This document shows, one piece after another, positions 1 through 9,508 of a stretch of 64,000 bases of DNA. Source of the DNA: BOG-908 sp965198915 (lineage in GTDB: Bacteria > Pseudomonadota > Alphaproteobacteria > Acetobacterales > Acetobacteraceae); assembly GCA_965198915.1 (NCBI GenBank), contig CBDAQC010000002.1, forward strand, positions 1,302,001 through 1,366,000. Direction: 5' to 3'. Made by a program: the position numbers and the translations under genes. The stretch's first letter is position 1. Every line of letters starts with the position of its first letter. The notes below the pieces were generated by a model that searched no databases, was not told where the DNA came from, and was given only the letters and a program-made list of their open reading frames with translations.

Positions 1-898
1 CGTCGTTCAGGTAGCGGGGCGAGCTGGTCACCACCAGCACCGCGTCCACGCGCGCCAGCGGCACCACATGCACCAGGTTGGCCAGCGAGCCGCCGGACTG
101 CGCGCGGAACGCCTGCTGCAGGGCGGTGGCGAAATCCTCGGCCGCCCCGTTCGGCACCGGCAGCAGCGCGTAGGACTGTCCCGCCAGCACGTCGATGTCG
201 AAGGCGCGCACCAACTCCACCAGCGCGTCGCGCTGCGCCGGCTCGCCGCCGATCACCAGCGCGTTGCTGGACGGGATGGCCACCAGCCGCGCCCCGCCCT
301 GCACATAGGGTGTCAGCACCTTGGCCAGGTCCTCGGCCGCGGCGTAGCGCAGCGGCACCAGCATCCCGCCCGCGGTGCCCGCCCCACCGGCCACGCCGGC
401 GGCCAGCGCCGTCGGCAGCACGCGGTACACGCCGCCGTTCACCGTCAGCGTGGCGCCGTTCTGCGCCAGTAGGGATTGCAGCACCGGGATGAGCTGGCTT
501 TCGGCCAGCGGCGAGACGGTGCGCAGGGTCGCCGTGCCATGCACCGACGGGTCGATCGCGTAGTTCACGTGCAGCGTGTTGCCAAGAATCTGCGCCACCA
601 CCTCGCGAATGTCGGTGTCGGCGAAGTCCAGCGTGATGCTGCCGCCGGTGGCGCCGGGGGTGCCGGCGCGTGCGGAGACCAGCACGCCGGGCCCGTTGCT
701 GACGGCGGCCTGCAGCGGCGGCGGGTTGCCGGCCACGCTGCCGTTCACCCGCGGGGTCGCGTTGTCCAGCCCGCCGGCCAGCGGCGGCAAAGGCGGCAGC
801 AGCCTGGGCTGGTTCACCTGCGCGCATCCGGCGGCGTACAGCACGGTGCTCGCGGCAAGCCAGCGGGCGAACCCCTGGCGTCGCTGGGCGTGCGTCAT
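1..898 (-). CDS. gspD: Type II secretion secretin GspD, N-terminal part, cut by window edge
   Basis: This gene runs leftward out of the window, so only about 299 N-terminal codons are present. It would form the outer-membrane secretin channel of a type II secretion system. The product opens with a short hydrophobic stretch ending in a lipobox-like LYAAGC, suggesting a lipoprotein. A low-complexity Pro/Gly/Ala region follows, then an N0-type domain (ITLDFADTDIREVVAQIL) and N1-type repeats (VPLRYAAAEDLAKVL, LVAIPSSNALVIGG). The membrane-embedded secretin domain lies beyond the window. The ATG at 898 overlaps the stop of the upstream gspC-like gene, so translation is probably coupled. The family call is firm; the lipoprotein call is inference. 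Confidence 0.88.
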   Translation of the reverse strand, partial: MTHAQRRQGFARWLAASTVLYAAGCAQVNQPRLLPPLPPLAGGLDNATPRVNGSVAGNPPPLQAAVSNGPGVLVSARAGTPGATGGSITLDFADTDIREVVAQILGNTLHVNYAIDPSVHGTATLRTVSPLAESQLIPVLQSLLAQNGATLTVNGGVYRVLPTALAAGVAGGAGTAGGMLVPLRYAAAEDLAKVLTPYVQGGARLVAIPSSNALVIGGEPAQRDALVELVRAFDIDVLAGQSYALLPVPNGAAEDFATALQQAFRAQSGGSLANLVHVVPLARVDAVLVVTSSPRYLND

Positions 899-1569
899 CA
901 GAATCTCCGTTGCGGTATCATGTTGCCGCGCAGCATCAGCGAAGTTTGCGGGGACTGACCGTCCTCACCCGCTTGCGGCAGCTGGGCGGGGTTCTGGAAG
1001 CCCTGGTTCGGGAAGCCGCCCGGTATCGCCGGGTTAAATCCGGGGTTGGGGAAACCCGGATTGCCGAGGTTCGGATTGAACGGCTGGAACGACGGCGCGC
1101 CGGTGGACGCCCGGTTCCTGTCATAGGTCGGCAGCAGCACCGCCCCGCTGGCCAGCATAACCCGGTCCGGCAGGATGCGGCGTATCGTGCTGTCGTTCAC
1201 CGCCGCCCCTTCCGGCAGCACCAGCTGCTTGCCGCCGCCGTCCGGCGCGAAGATCGCCCGCCGCCCGCCGCGCGTGATCATGATGCCGGCCAGGCGGGCC
1301 TGGCCCGCCGCCACCACACCCGCACCGTGCGAAACGTTGGCCGGCGGGCGGCGCGAGACGCTGAACAGCGGCCGCGCGAGGATCGCGCTCACCCAGGTGC
1401 TGGTATCCCGCGCCGCCAAGGCAGGCGCGTGCCCGTGCTTCACCGCCAGATACGTCGGCGACATGCCCACACCCGGCGCGCTGCCCGCGGGCCAGGCCCA
1501 TTCCAGCACCAGCAGGAACGCCAGCCCGCCCAGCATCGCCCACAACGCCCTGGGCAGATCGGTTCTCAC
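898..1569 (-). CDS. GspC/GspN-like type II secretion protein
   Basis: A 223-residue protein with one N-terminal membrane segment (about residues 8-27) followed by a periplasmic part. Residues of the type ARLAGIMITRGGRRAIFA, and then a hydrophobic strand pattern, resemble the homology region of GspC, which links the inner-membrane platform to GspD. The C-terminus is low complexity with NPGF/NPGFP-type repeats. I chose the GTG at 1569 because its last two bases overlap the TGA of gspM (GTGA). A longer TTG-started frame from 1623 would lie entirely inside gspM. It sits between gspM and gspD, as expected for the linker subunit. GspN is an alternative name; sequence similarity is too weak to choose. 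Confidence 0.7.
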   Translation of the reverse strand: MRTDLPRALWAMLGGLAFLLVLEWAWPAGSAPGVGMSPTYLAVKHGHAPALAARDTSTWVSAILARPLFSVSRRPPANVSHGAGVVAAGQARLAGIMITRGGRRAIFAPDGGGKQLVLPEGAAVNDSTIRRILPDRVMLASGAVLLPTYDRNRASTGAPSFQPFNPNLGNPGFPNPGFNPAIPGGFPNQGFQNPAQLPQAGEDGQSPQTSLMLRGNMIPQRRF

Positions 1570-2144
1570 GGCTGGTCCTCCTTCGCCGTGCCGATACGGA
1601 ACGCATACACCGTAAAGGCGCAATCCATCGGCAGCTGCGCGTTCTGCGGCCCGACCGGGGTTGCCGTCAGCCGTATGTCATCGACAAGCATGCTCGGCTG
1701 CGCTTGGTCGATCGCCCGCAGCAGCGCCACCACCACGGCCAATTGCGCGCTCAGCTCCACCCGCACGCCGATGCGCCGGTAGCTGCCCACCTGCTCGGCC
1801 GGCAGCGTCTCTATGCTCGTAAGCTGCGCGTTGGCCGAGCTTGCCATCGCCTGCACCTGCTCCTGCAGCGTAGCCCCAGCGATGGCGTCCGAGTTGCCAG
1901 GCAGCACAGCCCGCTTCGGTGCCTTGGCGGAAGTCTCCAGCTCATGCTTGATCAAAGGCAGCGCCTCGATCAGCGCAGCCTCGCGCGCGACCCGCGTCTG
2001 CAGCGACGCGATCTGGTCCGATTGCGCGCCGTAGAAGTCGATCACCGGGCCGATCAGTCCGAACCAGACGAACACCACAGCCAGGACGGCCAGGCCGCCA
2101 GCCAGGATCTGGCCACGCTGGCCGGTGGGCAGGGAGGCGATCAT
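1566..2144 (-). CDS. gspM: Type II secretion inner-membrane protein GspM
   Basis: 192 residues with a single transmembrane segment near the N-terminus (about 12-36). A periplasmic coiled region and a ferredoxin-like C-terminal half follow (VRVELSAQLAVVVALLRAID). This is the layout of GspM of the short alphaproteobacterial type, which pairs with GspL in the assembly platform. No GTG or TTG is available upstream in frame, so ATG 2144 is the likely start although its ribosome site is weak. It lies 136 bp after gspL and overlaps the next gene by four bases. The call rests on topology and position more than on motifs. Confidence 0.75.
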   Translation of the reverse strand: MIASLPTGQRGQILAGGLAVLAVVFVWFGLIGPVIDFYGAQSDQIASLQTRVAREAALIEALPLIKHELETSAKAPKRAVLPGNSDAIAGATLQEQVQAMASSANAQLTSIETLPAEQVGSYRRIGVRVELSAQLAVVVALLRAIDQAQPSMLVDDIRLTATPVGPQNAQLPMDCAFTVYAFRIGTAKEDQP

Positions 2145-2280
2145 CGGGCTTTTGCCCAGGGCGCCAGGACGGCCGTCTCGCCGGCAGAGGACAATATGCG
2201 GACCCTTCCGGCCCTGAACAGGGAGGCCGCCCGGTCTTGCAGGGAGGCGCGCGGGCGGAGTCCGGCAGGGCTTGCCCGCG

Positions 2281-3306
2281 TCATTGTGCCAGCTCCGCGC
2301 GTATGGCGAACACGTCCAGGTGGTTCGTCTCGCTTTTGGTCACCGGCGCGGCGAAGGCCGGATTGCGCAGGCGCGGGTCGGCGGACAGGCCGCTGATCAG
2401 CTTCGGCGCGGAGGCGCCCAGGCCGGACATGGTGATCTTGCGCTCGCGCATGGTGAACTCGGTCAGATAGCTGTCGTCGGGCAGCACCTCGGTTAGCGCC
2501 GCCAGGGCCTCCAGCGTGTCACCCAGCCGGCGGGTCTCCGCCGCTACCGCGTCGCCGCCGGCCGAATTACCGGCGATGCGGCGGCGCAGCGCCTCCACCT
2601 GGGCGATGCCGGGCGCCATCGTCTCGAGCTGCGCGTGCAGGCTGGACAGGCGTATCGCTTGGCGCACGAACGGCGAGGCGGCGACAAGCAGCGCCAGCAC
2701 GCCGGCCGCGATCGCCAGCGTGCGGGCCGGCAGCAGCGCCTGGCCGGCGGCACCCTCGCGCGCCAGCTTCAGCACGCGCGGGGCGTCCGGCATCAGCGCC
2801 TCCAATGCGGAGGGCCGGGCCCCGAGCGGACGCAGCAGCGCCACCGCATCCTCCAGCGCGGCGCGGCGGACCATCGTCAGCCGTAGGTTGATGCGCCCGC
2901 GCGCCCGGTCCCGCAGCAGGACGGTGTGGTCCCAGACCAGCTCGGCGGCGGTGAACGGGGTCAGCCGCTCCATCTCGTATCCCAGCACGCGGGTGAGGTC
3001 GCGTTCCGCGGCGATCGGCAGGCTTACCGCGCGCTCCAGCACCCAGGACGCCGGCACACGCAGCAACACCGGCTCGCCCCGCGCGCGGTTGCCCAAGGCG
3101 GCGCGCAGTCCCGGCGCCCCTGCATCGTCGGCGCGCAATTCCGCCACACGCTGCTCCACGCCGCGCCGGCGGCGCCGCATCGTCAGCGCGCCAGGCACGC
3201 TCACATCGGCGATCAGCGCGTCCTCGCCGCCCGGCTGGCTGAACAGCCGCGCCGGCAGAAGGGTGCGTAGCTGACCGCCCCACCATGCCAGGAACTCTAT
3301 AAGCAA
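2281..3306 (-). CDS. gspL: Type II secretion platform protein GspL (PilN-like)
   Basis: About 341 residues. The N-terminal half is an actin-like cytoplasmic domain (for example VLLRVPASWVLERAVSLP), as in GspL/PilM. A membrane segment follows at about 193-216, then a periplasmic PilN-like domain ending in LDVFAIRAEL. In type II secretion GspL recruits the GspE ATPase to the inner membrane. The TTG at 3306 is preferred over the TTG at 3333 because GGCGGAGA lies just before it and the protein then begins with LLIEFLAWW, a typical start for this family. It is the first gene of the visible gspL-M-C-D run. GspE, F and the pseudopilins are not in the window. Confidence 0.8.
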   Translation of the reverse strand: MLIEFLAWWGGQLRTLLPARLFSQPGGEDALIADVSVPGALTMRRRRRGVEQRVAELRADDAGAPGLRAALGNRARGEPVLLRVPASWVLERAVSLPIAAERDLTRVLGYEMERLTPFTAAELVWDHTVLLRDRARGRINLRLTMVRRAALEDAVALLRPLGARPSALEALMPDAPRVLKLAREGAAGQALLPARTLAIAAGVLALLVAASPFVRQAIRLSSLHAQLETMAPGIAQVEALRRRIAGNSAGGDAVAAETRRLGDTLEALAALTEVLPDDSYLTEFTMRERKITMSGLGASAPKLISGLSADPRLRNPAFAAPVTKSETNHLDVFAIRAELAQ

Positions 3307-3633
3307 GCAGTCTCCGCCCAAGCTGCGCGGCAACCCGCGTCCGGCGTTGGCGTTAGCGTGCCCTTGTGGCGAAGGAAAGCGCCGCGTGGACGCGTTGCCA
3401 CATGTTAACCCGTTTCAGCCCGCTAACCTGCCGCGCGGCCACGTGCGGTCATAAGCTCCAAAATAAAACGGGGTCTGGGGCCGAGGCCCAGCGGGGTTAG
3501 GGGCAGAGCCCCAACCTTCCTGAAGCCTGCCTCCACGCGAATAGAATGCCGCAGTGCAAGAAACGCATTGAAAGCGGGAAACTAGTAAGCCACCTTACGT
3601 TCTATCGCAGGCAGTTAGGCGTCCAGGCTCCCG
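3307..3633. other. Divergent intergenic region between gspL and the RND operon
   Basis: No gene is supported here. The stretch should carry the promoters of the leftward gspL run and the rightward efflux operon. It includes one GC-rich family A repeat near 3470-3516. No clear -35/-10 pair or operator could be named by eye. Confidence 0.5.
3470..3516. repeat. Family A GC-rich palindromic repeat, copy 1
   Basis: Contains GGGGTCTGGGG, a CCCAGCGGGG core and the hairpin GGGGCAGAGCCCC. The same modules recur at about 8168-8280, 17590-17855 and 38708-38842. This copy is short and lacks the AAGGACGACTGTCCTT module. Confidence 0.75.
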
Positions 3634-6600
3634 ATGGGCATCGTTAAGTTCGCGCTGAAATACACCCACACGTTCTACGTTGTGGCCATATTGATGCTGT
3701 TCCTCGGCGTCAGCTCCATACTCGTGGCGCCGAAGGACATCTTCCCCGGCATCAACATCCCCGTCGTCAGCGTCATCTGGCAGTATACCGGCCTGACGCC
3801 GGAGGAGATGGAGCAGCGCGTCAGCACCTACAGCGAGTACTCGATCAGCGCGTCGGTCAACGACATCAAGAACATCGACAGCCAGACACTGTCCGGCATC
3901 TCCGTCGAGCGTATCTACTTCCAGCCGAACGTGAACGTGGACCTGGCGATCGCGCAGATCGTCTCAGCGTCCAACTCCATACGCGCGCTAATGCCCACCG
4001 GCATCCAGCCGCCGACTATCGTCCAGTATAACGCCTCGTCGGTGCCCGTGCTCTCCATCAGCCTGTCGTCGGACAAGCTGAACGAGCAGCAGCTCTATGA
4101 TTACGGCATCTATCAGATGCGCCAGCAGCTTGCCCCGATCCAGGGCATCACCCTGCCCACGCCGTATGGCGGCAAGTACCGCCAGATCATGGTCGATCTG
4201 GACCCGGACGCGCTGCGCGCCCAGGGGCTGACGCCGAACGATGTGGTCAACGCGGTGAACGCGCAGAGCCTGACGCTGCCCTCGGGCGACGCCAAGATGG
4301 GCGACCGCCAGTTCATCATACGCGTCAACGCCTCCGCCCAGTCCATCGCGGCGCTGAACAACGTGCCGATACGCCAGGTGGGCGGCACCACGGTGTATCT
4401 GCACGACGTGGCCCATGTGCGCGACGGCTGGGCCGTGCAGCAGAACATCGTGCGCACCGAAGGCCAGCGCAGCGTGCTGCTGACCATCATCAAAAACGGT
4501 GACGCCTCCACGCTGGACGTGGTGAACCGCGTCAAGGCGGCGATGCCGGGCATCCAGAAGGCGGCGCCGCCCGGCATGAAGATCGCCTTGCTGTTCGACC
4601 AGTCGGTGTTCGTGCAGAACGCCATCAGCTCCGTGCTGCGCGAGGGTGCGATCGCCGCCGGCCTGACCGCGCTGATGATCCTGATCTTCCTGGGATCGTG
4701 GCGCTCGACCGTGGTGGTGATGGTCTCCATCCCGCTGGCCATCCTGACGTCGATCGCGGTGCTCACGGCCTTGGGCGAGACGATCAACACGATGACGCTG
4801 GGCGGCCTGGCGCTGGCTGTGGGCATCCTGGTGGACGATTCCACCGTGACGATCGAGAACACCCATCGGCTGCTGGAGGAGGGCGGCGACTTCGAGGAGG
4901 GCGTGATGGAAGGTGCCGCCGGCATCGCCATACCCACGCTGATCTCCACGCTCGCCATCTGCGTCGTCTTCGTCAGCGTGTTCTTCCTGCAGGGCGCGGC
5001 GAAATACCTGTTCACCCCACTCGCCGAGGCGGTGGTGTTCGCCATGCTCGCCTCCTACGGCATCAGCCGCACGCTCACGCCGATCATCATCCGCATCATG
5101 CTGCGCAGCGAGTACGAGCGCGGCCATCACGATGACGGCCGGAAAGGCTGGTTCGGCCGCTTTCACGACGGCTTCAACCGCCGCTTCGACGCGTTCCGCA
5201 ACTTCTACGGCTGGCTGCTCGGGGTCATCCTGGCGCGCCGCATCGTCACCCCGCTGATTGGCCTGGGCGTGGTGGTGCTGGCCGGCTGCCTGAGCATGTT
5301 CGTAGGACGGGACTTCTTCCCGCAGGTCGATGCCGGGCTGATACAGCTCCACGTGCGCGCCCCGGCCCGCACGCGTATCGAGAGCACGGAGAAGATCTTC
5401 CAGGCGGTGGAAGAGAACATACGCGCCCACATCCCGGCGCGTGACATAACCCTGCTGCTGGACAATATCGGCCTGCCGGCGCGCCTGTACAACCTGGCCT
5501 TCACCGACGGCACGACGATCGGCGTGAACGACGGCATCATCCAGATCCAGCTTGCAGAGAACCGCAGCGCCACGACCGCGGCGTTCACCCGCGCGCTGCG
5601 TGACGAGCTGCCGAGCGCGTTTCCGGACGTGCAGTTCTACTTCCAGCCGGCTGACCTGGTGACGCAGATCCTGAATTTCGGCGTGCCCTCACAGATCGAC
5701 ATCCAGGTGCAGGGCCGCGACCGCAAGGCCAACCAGCAGATCGCGCGTGACATCGTGCAGAAGATCAGCGCCGTGCCCGGCATCGTGGACGCCCACGTGC
5801 AGCAGGAGCTGAACGCGCCGGAGATGTTCTACACCATCGACCGTACCCGCGCGCAGGAGCTGGGCCTGACGGTCAACCAGGTGGCCCAGGATCTCAACAT
5901 CAGCCTCAGCTCGTCCGAGCAGGTGACGCCGAACTTCTGGACAGACCCGAAGAACGGCATCCCCTATTACATGGCGGTGCAGACGCCGGAGTACCGGTTG
6001 CACGACCTGCAGACGATCAACAACACGCCGATAGCCGGCTCGACCAACGCGGCCGGCGCCGTGATCCCTGACCTGCTCGGCAACGTAGCCACCGCGCGGC
6101 GCCAGGAAGTGCAGTCCAACTACAACCAGTCCAACATACAGCCGGTATACGACGTCTATGCAAGCGTGCAGAGCTCGGACCTGGGCAGTGCGGAGACGGC
6201 GATAAACAAGGTGGTGGCCGAGGAGCGGCCGCATCTGGGCGTGGCCGACAAGATCAACGTGCTCGGCCAGATCAAGAGCATGGACAACGCGTTCACCAAC
6301 CTGACGATCGGGCTGCTGTTTGCCGCGGTGTTCGTCTACCTGTTGATGGTGGTGAACTATCAGAGCTTCATCGACCCGCTGGCGGTCATCCTGGCACTGC
6401 CTGGCGCCGGCGCCGGCATATTGCTGCTGCTGTTCGTCACCGGCACTACGCTGTCGGTGCCCTCGCTGATGGGCGCCATCATGTCGGTGGGCGTGGCCTC
6501 GGCCAACTCCATCCTTCTCGTGACCTTCGCGCGCGAACAGCGCCTGGAGGGCATGAGCGCCGTGGAGGCCGCGATCTCCGCCGGCACTACCAGGTTGCGC

Positions 6601-6858
6601 CCGGTGCTGATGACGGCGGCGGCCATGCTCGTGGGCATGGTGCCGATGGCCATCGGCGGGCCGGGGGAGGAGCAGAACTCGGTGCTCGCCCGCGCGGTGA
6701 TCGGCGGCGTGCTGGTGGGCACGATGACGACGCTGCTGTTCGTGCCCTACCTCTATTCCGTGTTCGGCGCGTTCGAGCGCGTCGAGAAGCCGGAAGCCGC
6801 CAGCCGCGACCGCCACGCCGCCGCACCACGATCTTTGTCCCAGCAGGGAGCCGACTGA
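3634..6858 (+). CDS. RND efflux permease (AcrB/MexB superfamily)
   Basis: A 1074-residue inner-membrane proton-driven pump. It shows the RND plan: TM1 near 13-32, a large periplasmic porter domain, TM2-6 near 335-480, a second periplasmic domain, and TM8-12 near 870-1045. The proton-relay acidic pair D401-D402 is present in GGLALAVGILVDDSTVTIEN. The C-terminal half carries the usual GTTRLRPVLMTAAAMLVGM segment. It is most like hydrophobe/amphiphile pumps of the multidrug type; metal-pump signatures are not obvious. It is followed after three bases by its membrane-fusion adaptor, so the two are an operon. No outer-membrane factor gene is adjacent, so an unlinked TolC-like channel is presumably used. 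Substrate is unknown. Confidence 0.93.
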   Translation: MGIVKFALKYTHTFYVVAILMLFLGVSSILVAPKDIFPGINIPVVSVIWQYTGLTPEEMEQRVSTYSEYSISASVNDIKNIDSQTLSGISVERIYFQPNVNVDLAIAQIVSASNSIRALMPTGIQPPTIVQYNASSVPVLSISLSSDKLNEQQLYDYGIYQMRQQLAPIQGITLPTPYGGKYRQIMVDLDPDALRAQGLTPNDVVNAVNAQSLTLPSGDAKMGDRQFIIRVNASAQSIAALNNVPIRQVGGTTVYLHDVAHVRDGWAVQQNIVRTEGQRSVLLTIIKNGDASTLDVVNRVKAAMPGIQKAAPPGMKIALLFDQSVFVQNAISSVLREGAIAAGLTALMILIFLGSWRSTVVVMVSIPLAILTSIAVLTALGETINTMTLGGLALAVGILVDDSTVTIENTHRLLEEGGDFEEGVMEGAAGIAIPTLISTLAICVVFVSVFFLQGAAKYLFTPLAEAVVFAMLASYGISRTLTPIIIRIMLRSEYERGHHDDGRKGWFGRFHDGFNRRFDAFRNFYGWLLGVILARRIVTPLIGLGVVVLAGCLSMFVGRDFFPQVDAGLIQLHVRAPARTRIESTEKIFQAVEENIRAHIPARDITLLLDNIGLPARLYNLAFTDGTTIGVNDGIIQIQLAENRSATTAAFTRALRDELPSAFPDVQFYFQPADLVTQILNFGVPSQIDIQVQGRDRKANQQIARDIVQKISAVPGIVDAHVQQELNAPEMFYTIDRTRAQELGLTVNQVAQDLNISLSSSEQVTPNFWTDPKNGIPYYMAVQTPEYRLHDLQTINNTPIAGSTNAAGAVIPDLLGNVATARRQEVQSNYNQSNIQPVYDVYASVQSSDLGSAETAINKVVAEERPHLGVADKINVLGQIKSMDNAFTNLTIGLLFAAVFVYLLMVVNYQSFIDPLAVILALPGAGAGILLLLFVTGTTLSVPSLMGAIMSVGVASANSILLVTFAREQRLEGMSAVEAAISAGTTRLRPVLMTAAAMLVGMVPMAIGGPGEEQNSVLARAVIGGVLVGTMTTLLFVPYLYSVFGAFERVEKPEAASRDRHAAAPRSLSQQGAD

Positions 6859-6861
6859 GCC

Positions 6862-8160
6862 ATGAACCATGTCAGCACGCCGGAGCGCCAGCTTCCGGAC
6901 ACCGCGGAAGACCGCTTCCTGCCTGGCCTGGAGAACGCGCCGGGCCAGTCCCACGTGGCACCGCCGCAGGCCGACCGCACGGCGGACGCGCACCGGGGCC
7001 GCATCGCCCGGCTGGCCGGCATCGGCGCCGTGATCGTGGTGGCTGCGATGATCGGCTGGGGCATATGGTCCCATCTGGCCACGGCGAATGCCGCCAAGAC
7101 GGCCACCGAGACCCGCCAGAAGGCGGTGCCGCAAGTGCATGTCATGACCGCCCGTGCCGACGACAGCCCGAGCGTGATAGACCTGCCGGGCACCATGCAG
7201 GCCTTCGACGCCGCCACGCTATACGCGCGCGCCACGGGCTACATCTCCAAGCGCAACGTCGACATCGGCAGCAAGGTGCACAAGGGCGACGTGCTGGCGG
7301 TGATTGCGGCGCCCGATCTGGACCAGCAACTGGCCCAGACGCGCGCCCAGCTTATCCAGATGCAGGCCGCCATGCGCCAGGCGATCGCCCAGCACGGCCT
7401 GGCGCGCGTCACCAACCAGCGCACCTCCCGCCTTGTCAGCGAGGGCTGGGACAGCCGCCAGCAGGGCGACCAGGATTCAACCACGCTGAACACCAGCGGC
7501 GCCGCAGTGAGCGTGGCGCAGGCCAACCTCGCCGCCCAGGCCGCCGCGGTGAACCGCCTGGTCGAGCTGACCGGCTTCGAATCCGTGGTGGCACCTTTCG
7601 ACGGCGTGATCACCGCCCGCCAGATCGACGTGGGCAACCTGGTCACCGCCGATTCCGCCTCCGGCACGTCGCTGTTCTCCATCGCCCGCGAGGACGTGCT
7701 GCGCGTGCAGGTCTATGTGCCGCAGGAGGATTTCTTCGGCCTGAAAGACGGCCAGGACGCCACCATCACCGTGCCGCAATTGCCCGGCCGGACCTTCCAC
7801 GGCCGCGTGGCCCGCAACGCCGCCGCGCTGTCCACCAACACGCGCACCTTGCTGGTGGAGGTCGATGTGGAGAACAAGGACGGCGCGCTGTCGGCCGGGC
7901 TGTACGGCATCGTGCATTTCCGCGAGCCGCGTCCGGAGCCGATTATCACGGTGCCCACCCAGGCGATCATCTTCAACGACCAGGGCCTGAATGCGGCGGT
8001 GGTGGAAGACGGCAAGATCGCCGTGCGGCATCTGGACGTGGCGGCCGACGACGGCGCGCAGGTGCGGGTGCGCGGGGGGTTGAAGGATGGCGACCAGGTG
8101 ATTCTGAACCCGCCGGTGAATTTGGTGCCGGGGCAGAAGGTTCAGGTGGCGGGCAAGTAA
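6862..8160 (+). CDS. RND efflux periplasmic adaptor (membrane fusion protein)
   Basis: 432 residues with a long cytoplasmic N-terminus and one membrane anchor at about 51-70, followed by a periplasmic adaptor. A lipoyl-like half-motif (ATGYISKRNVDIGSKVHKGD) sits near 125-145. A helical hairpin rich in Gln/Ala follows to about 220, then the second lipoyl half (VVAPFDGVITARQIDVGNLV) and beta-barrel domains. It would bridge the upstream permease to an outer-membrane channel. It starts three bases after the permease stop. The 80-residue charged, Pro-rich N-terminal tail is longer than usual for the family. The ATG at 6862 is the natural start given the spacing. Confidence 0.92.
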   Translation: MNHVSTPERQLPDTAEDRFLPGLENAPGQSHVAPPQADRTADAHRGRIARLAGIGAVIVVAAMIGWGIWSHLATANAAKTATETRQKAVPQVHVMTARADDSPSVIDLPGTMQAFDAATLYARATGYISKRNVDIGSKVHKGDVLAVIAAPDLDQQLAQTRAQLIQMQAAMRQAIAQHGLARVTNQRTSRLVSEGWDSRQQGDQDSTTLNTSGAAVSVAQANLAAQAAAVNRLVELTGFESVVAPFDGVITARQIDVGNLVTADSASGTSLFSIAREDVLRVQVYVPQEDFFGLKDGQDATITVPQLPGRTFHGRVARNAAALSTNTRTLLVEVDVENKDGALSAGLYGIVHFREPRPEPIITVPTQAIIFNDQGLNAAVVEDGKIAVRHLDVAADDGAQVRVRGGLKDGDQVILNPPVNLVPGQKVQVAGK

Positions 8161-8167
8161 GGAAGCA

Positions 8168-8280
8168 AGGTTGGGGCTCTGCCCCAAACCCCGCTGGGGC
8201 CTTGAGGCCCCAGACCCCCAAAAATTAGGTTCTAAGGACGACTGTCCTTAACGGGGTCCAGGGGCAGAGCCCCTGGCCTT
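8168..8280. repeat. Family A repeat, copy 2 (composite palindrome)
   Basis: Lies between the convergent adaptor gene and moaA. It holds three modules: GGGGCTCTGCCCC, a CCCCGCTGGGGCC / GGCCCCAGACCCC region, and the hairpin AAGGACGACTGTCCTT. It then has an inverted copy of the first module (CAGGGGCAGAGCCCCTG). The layout matches the copy at 38708-38842. Between convergent genes it could act as a two-way terminator; that is inference. Confidence 0.8.
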
Positions 8281-8286
8281 ACTGTC

Positions 8287-9270
8287 TCAACCCCCGGTGA
8301 CACTCATAAAACGCCCCACCTTCCCCTCCAGCCCCCGCCGTCCCACCACAAAATCATGTCCGCGCGGCTTGCGCGAGATCGCCTCGTCGATCGCCGCCCT
8401 GACGTCCTCGCCACGCCGCAGCGGCCCGCGCAGATCGGCCGCATCCTCCTGGCCCAGGCACATGAACAGCGTGCCGGTCACCGTCAGCCGCACCCGGTTG
8501 CAGTCCTCGCAAAAATTGTGGGTCAACGGCGTGATGAAGCCCAGCCGCCGCCCGGTCTCACGCACCGTCACGTAGCGGGCGGGCCCGCCGGTGCGGTACG
8601 GCGTCTCGTCCAGCGTCCAGCGCCGCACAAGACGGGCGCGCACGCGCGACAGCGGCAGATATTGCGACATCCGGCCGGGCTCGCCCACCTCGCCCATCGG
8701 CATCGTCTCGATCAGACAGAGGTCGAAGCCCTCTCGCCCGCACCACTCCACCATGGCGTCCAGCTCGTCCTCGTTCTCGCCCGCCAGCGCCACGGTGTTG
8801 ATCTTTACCGCCAGGCCCGCGGCGCGGGCGGCGAACACGCCATCCAGCACGCGGTCCAGCCGGCCCCATCGGGTCAGACGGGTGAACCGCTCGGGGTCCA
8901 GCGTGTCCAGGCTTACATTCACCCGCCGCATCCCGGCCGCCGCAAGCGCCTCGGCATGGCGCGCAAGCTGGGTGCCGTTGGTGGTCAGCGTCAGCTCGTC
9001 CAGCCCATGGCCCAGCAGCCCGCCCAGCCGGGCGATCAGGCCGGTCACACCCCGGCGCACCAGCGGCTCCCCGCCGGTGATGCGCAGCTTGCGCACGCCG
9101 GCGTCCACGAAGCTGGCGCACAACGTCTCCAGCTCCTCCAGCGAGAGGATCTCCGCCTTCGGCAGGAACGTCATGTCCTCGGCCATGCAGTAGACGCAGC
9201 GAAGGTCGCAGCGGTCCGTCACGGAGACGCGCAGATAGGTCACCGGCCGCTGAAAGGGATCCAAGAGCAT
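8287..9270 (-). CDS. moaA: GTP 3',8-cyclase MoaA
   Basis: 327 residues, the normal length. MoaA is a radical-SAM enzyme that, with MoaC, converts GTP to cyclic pyranopterin monophosphate in molybdenum cofactor synthesis. The N-terminal cluster motif is C21xxxC25xxC28 (CDLRCVYC). The C-terminal second cluster is C254, C257 and C271 (NFCEDCNRVR...MCLG). The protein ends in the conserved Gly-Gly tail (VTGG) needed for activity in the family. ATG 9270 gives the family start MLLDPFQRPV; upstream in-frame codons look non-coding. It is divergent from an exopolysaccharide gene. A molybdopterin-dependent oxidoreductase lies 3 kb away (12123-14853), which would consume the cofactor, but they are not one operon. 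Confidence 0.97.
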   Translation of the reverse strand: MLLDPFQRPVTYLRVSVTDRCDLRCVYCMAEDMTFLPKAEILSLEELETLCASFVDAGVRKLRITGGEPLVRRGVTGLIARLGGLLGHGLDELTLTTNGTQLARHAEALAAAGMRRVNVSLDTLDPERFTRLTRWGRLDRVLDGVFAARAAGLAVKINTVALAGENEDELDAMVEWCGREGFDLCLIETMPMGEVGEPGRMSQYLPLSRVRARLVRRWTLDETPYRTGGPARYVTVRETGRRLGFITPLTHNFCEDCNRVRLTVTGTLFMCLGQEDAADLRGPLRRGEDVRAAIDEAISRKPRGHDFVVGRRGLEGKVGRFMSVTGG

Positions 9271-9508
9271 ACGCCTCAGGTCGCCCTGGCGTGGCCCAGG
9301 GTCAAGGCGAGACCGGCGCCAGGTGCCACTATGGCGCAAAAAACCCTGCCGGAGGGTTCGTCCGCCGCCGCCAGTCCGTCCGGAGGCGCCGACTTGTTGC
9401 GCAGCCATCACGCTTGCGCCTCGCGCCAGGATTGCACTCACAATGTAGTGTTCGCGTTCACTCGCACTGTCTATAAGGCCCGCAGGGATCTCTCGGCGGT
9501 ATCGCGTA

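Noticed and set aside
3988..5430. A 480-codon minus-strand frame
   Set aside because: Antisense of the RND permease; composition typical of shadow frames.
9440..9480. Promoter with TATAAG near 9472 for the exopolysaccharide gene
   Set aside because: No acceptable -35 hexamer at the right distance; too weak to list.
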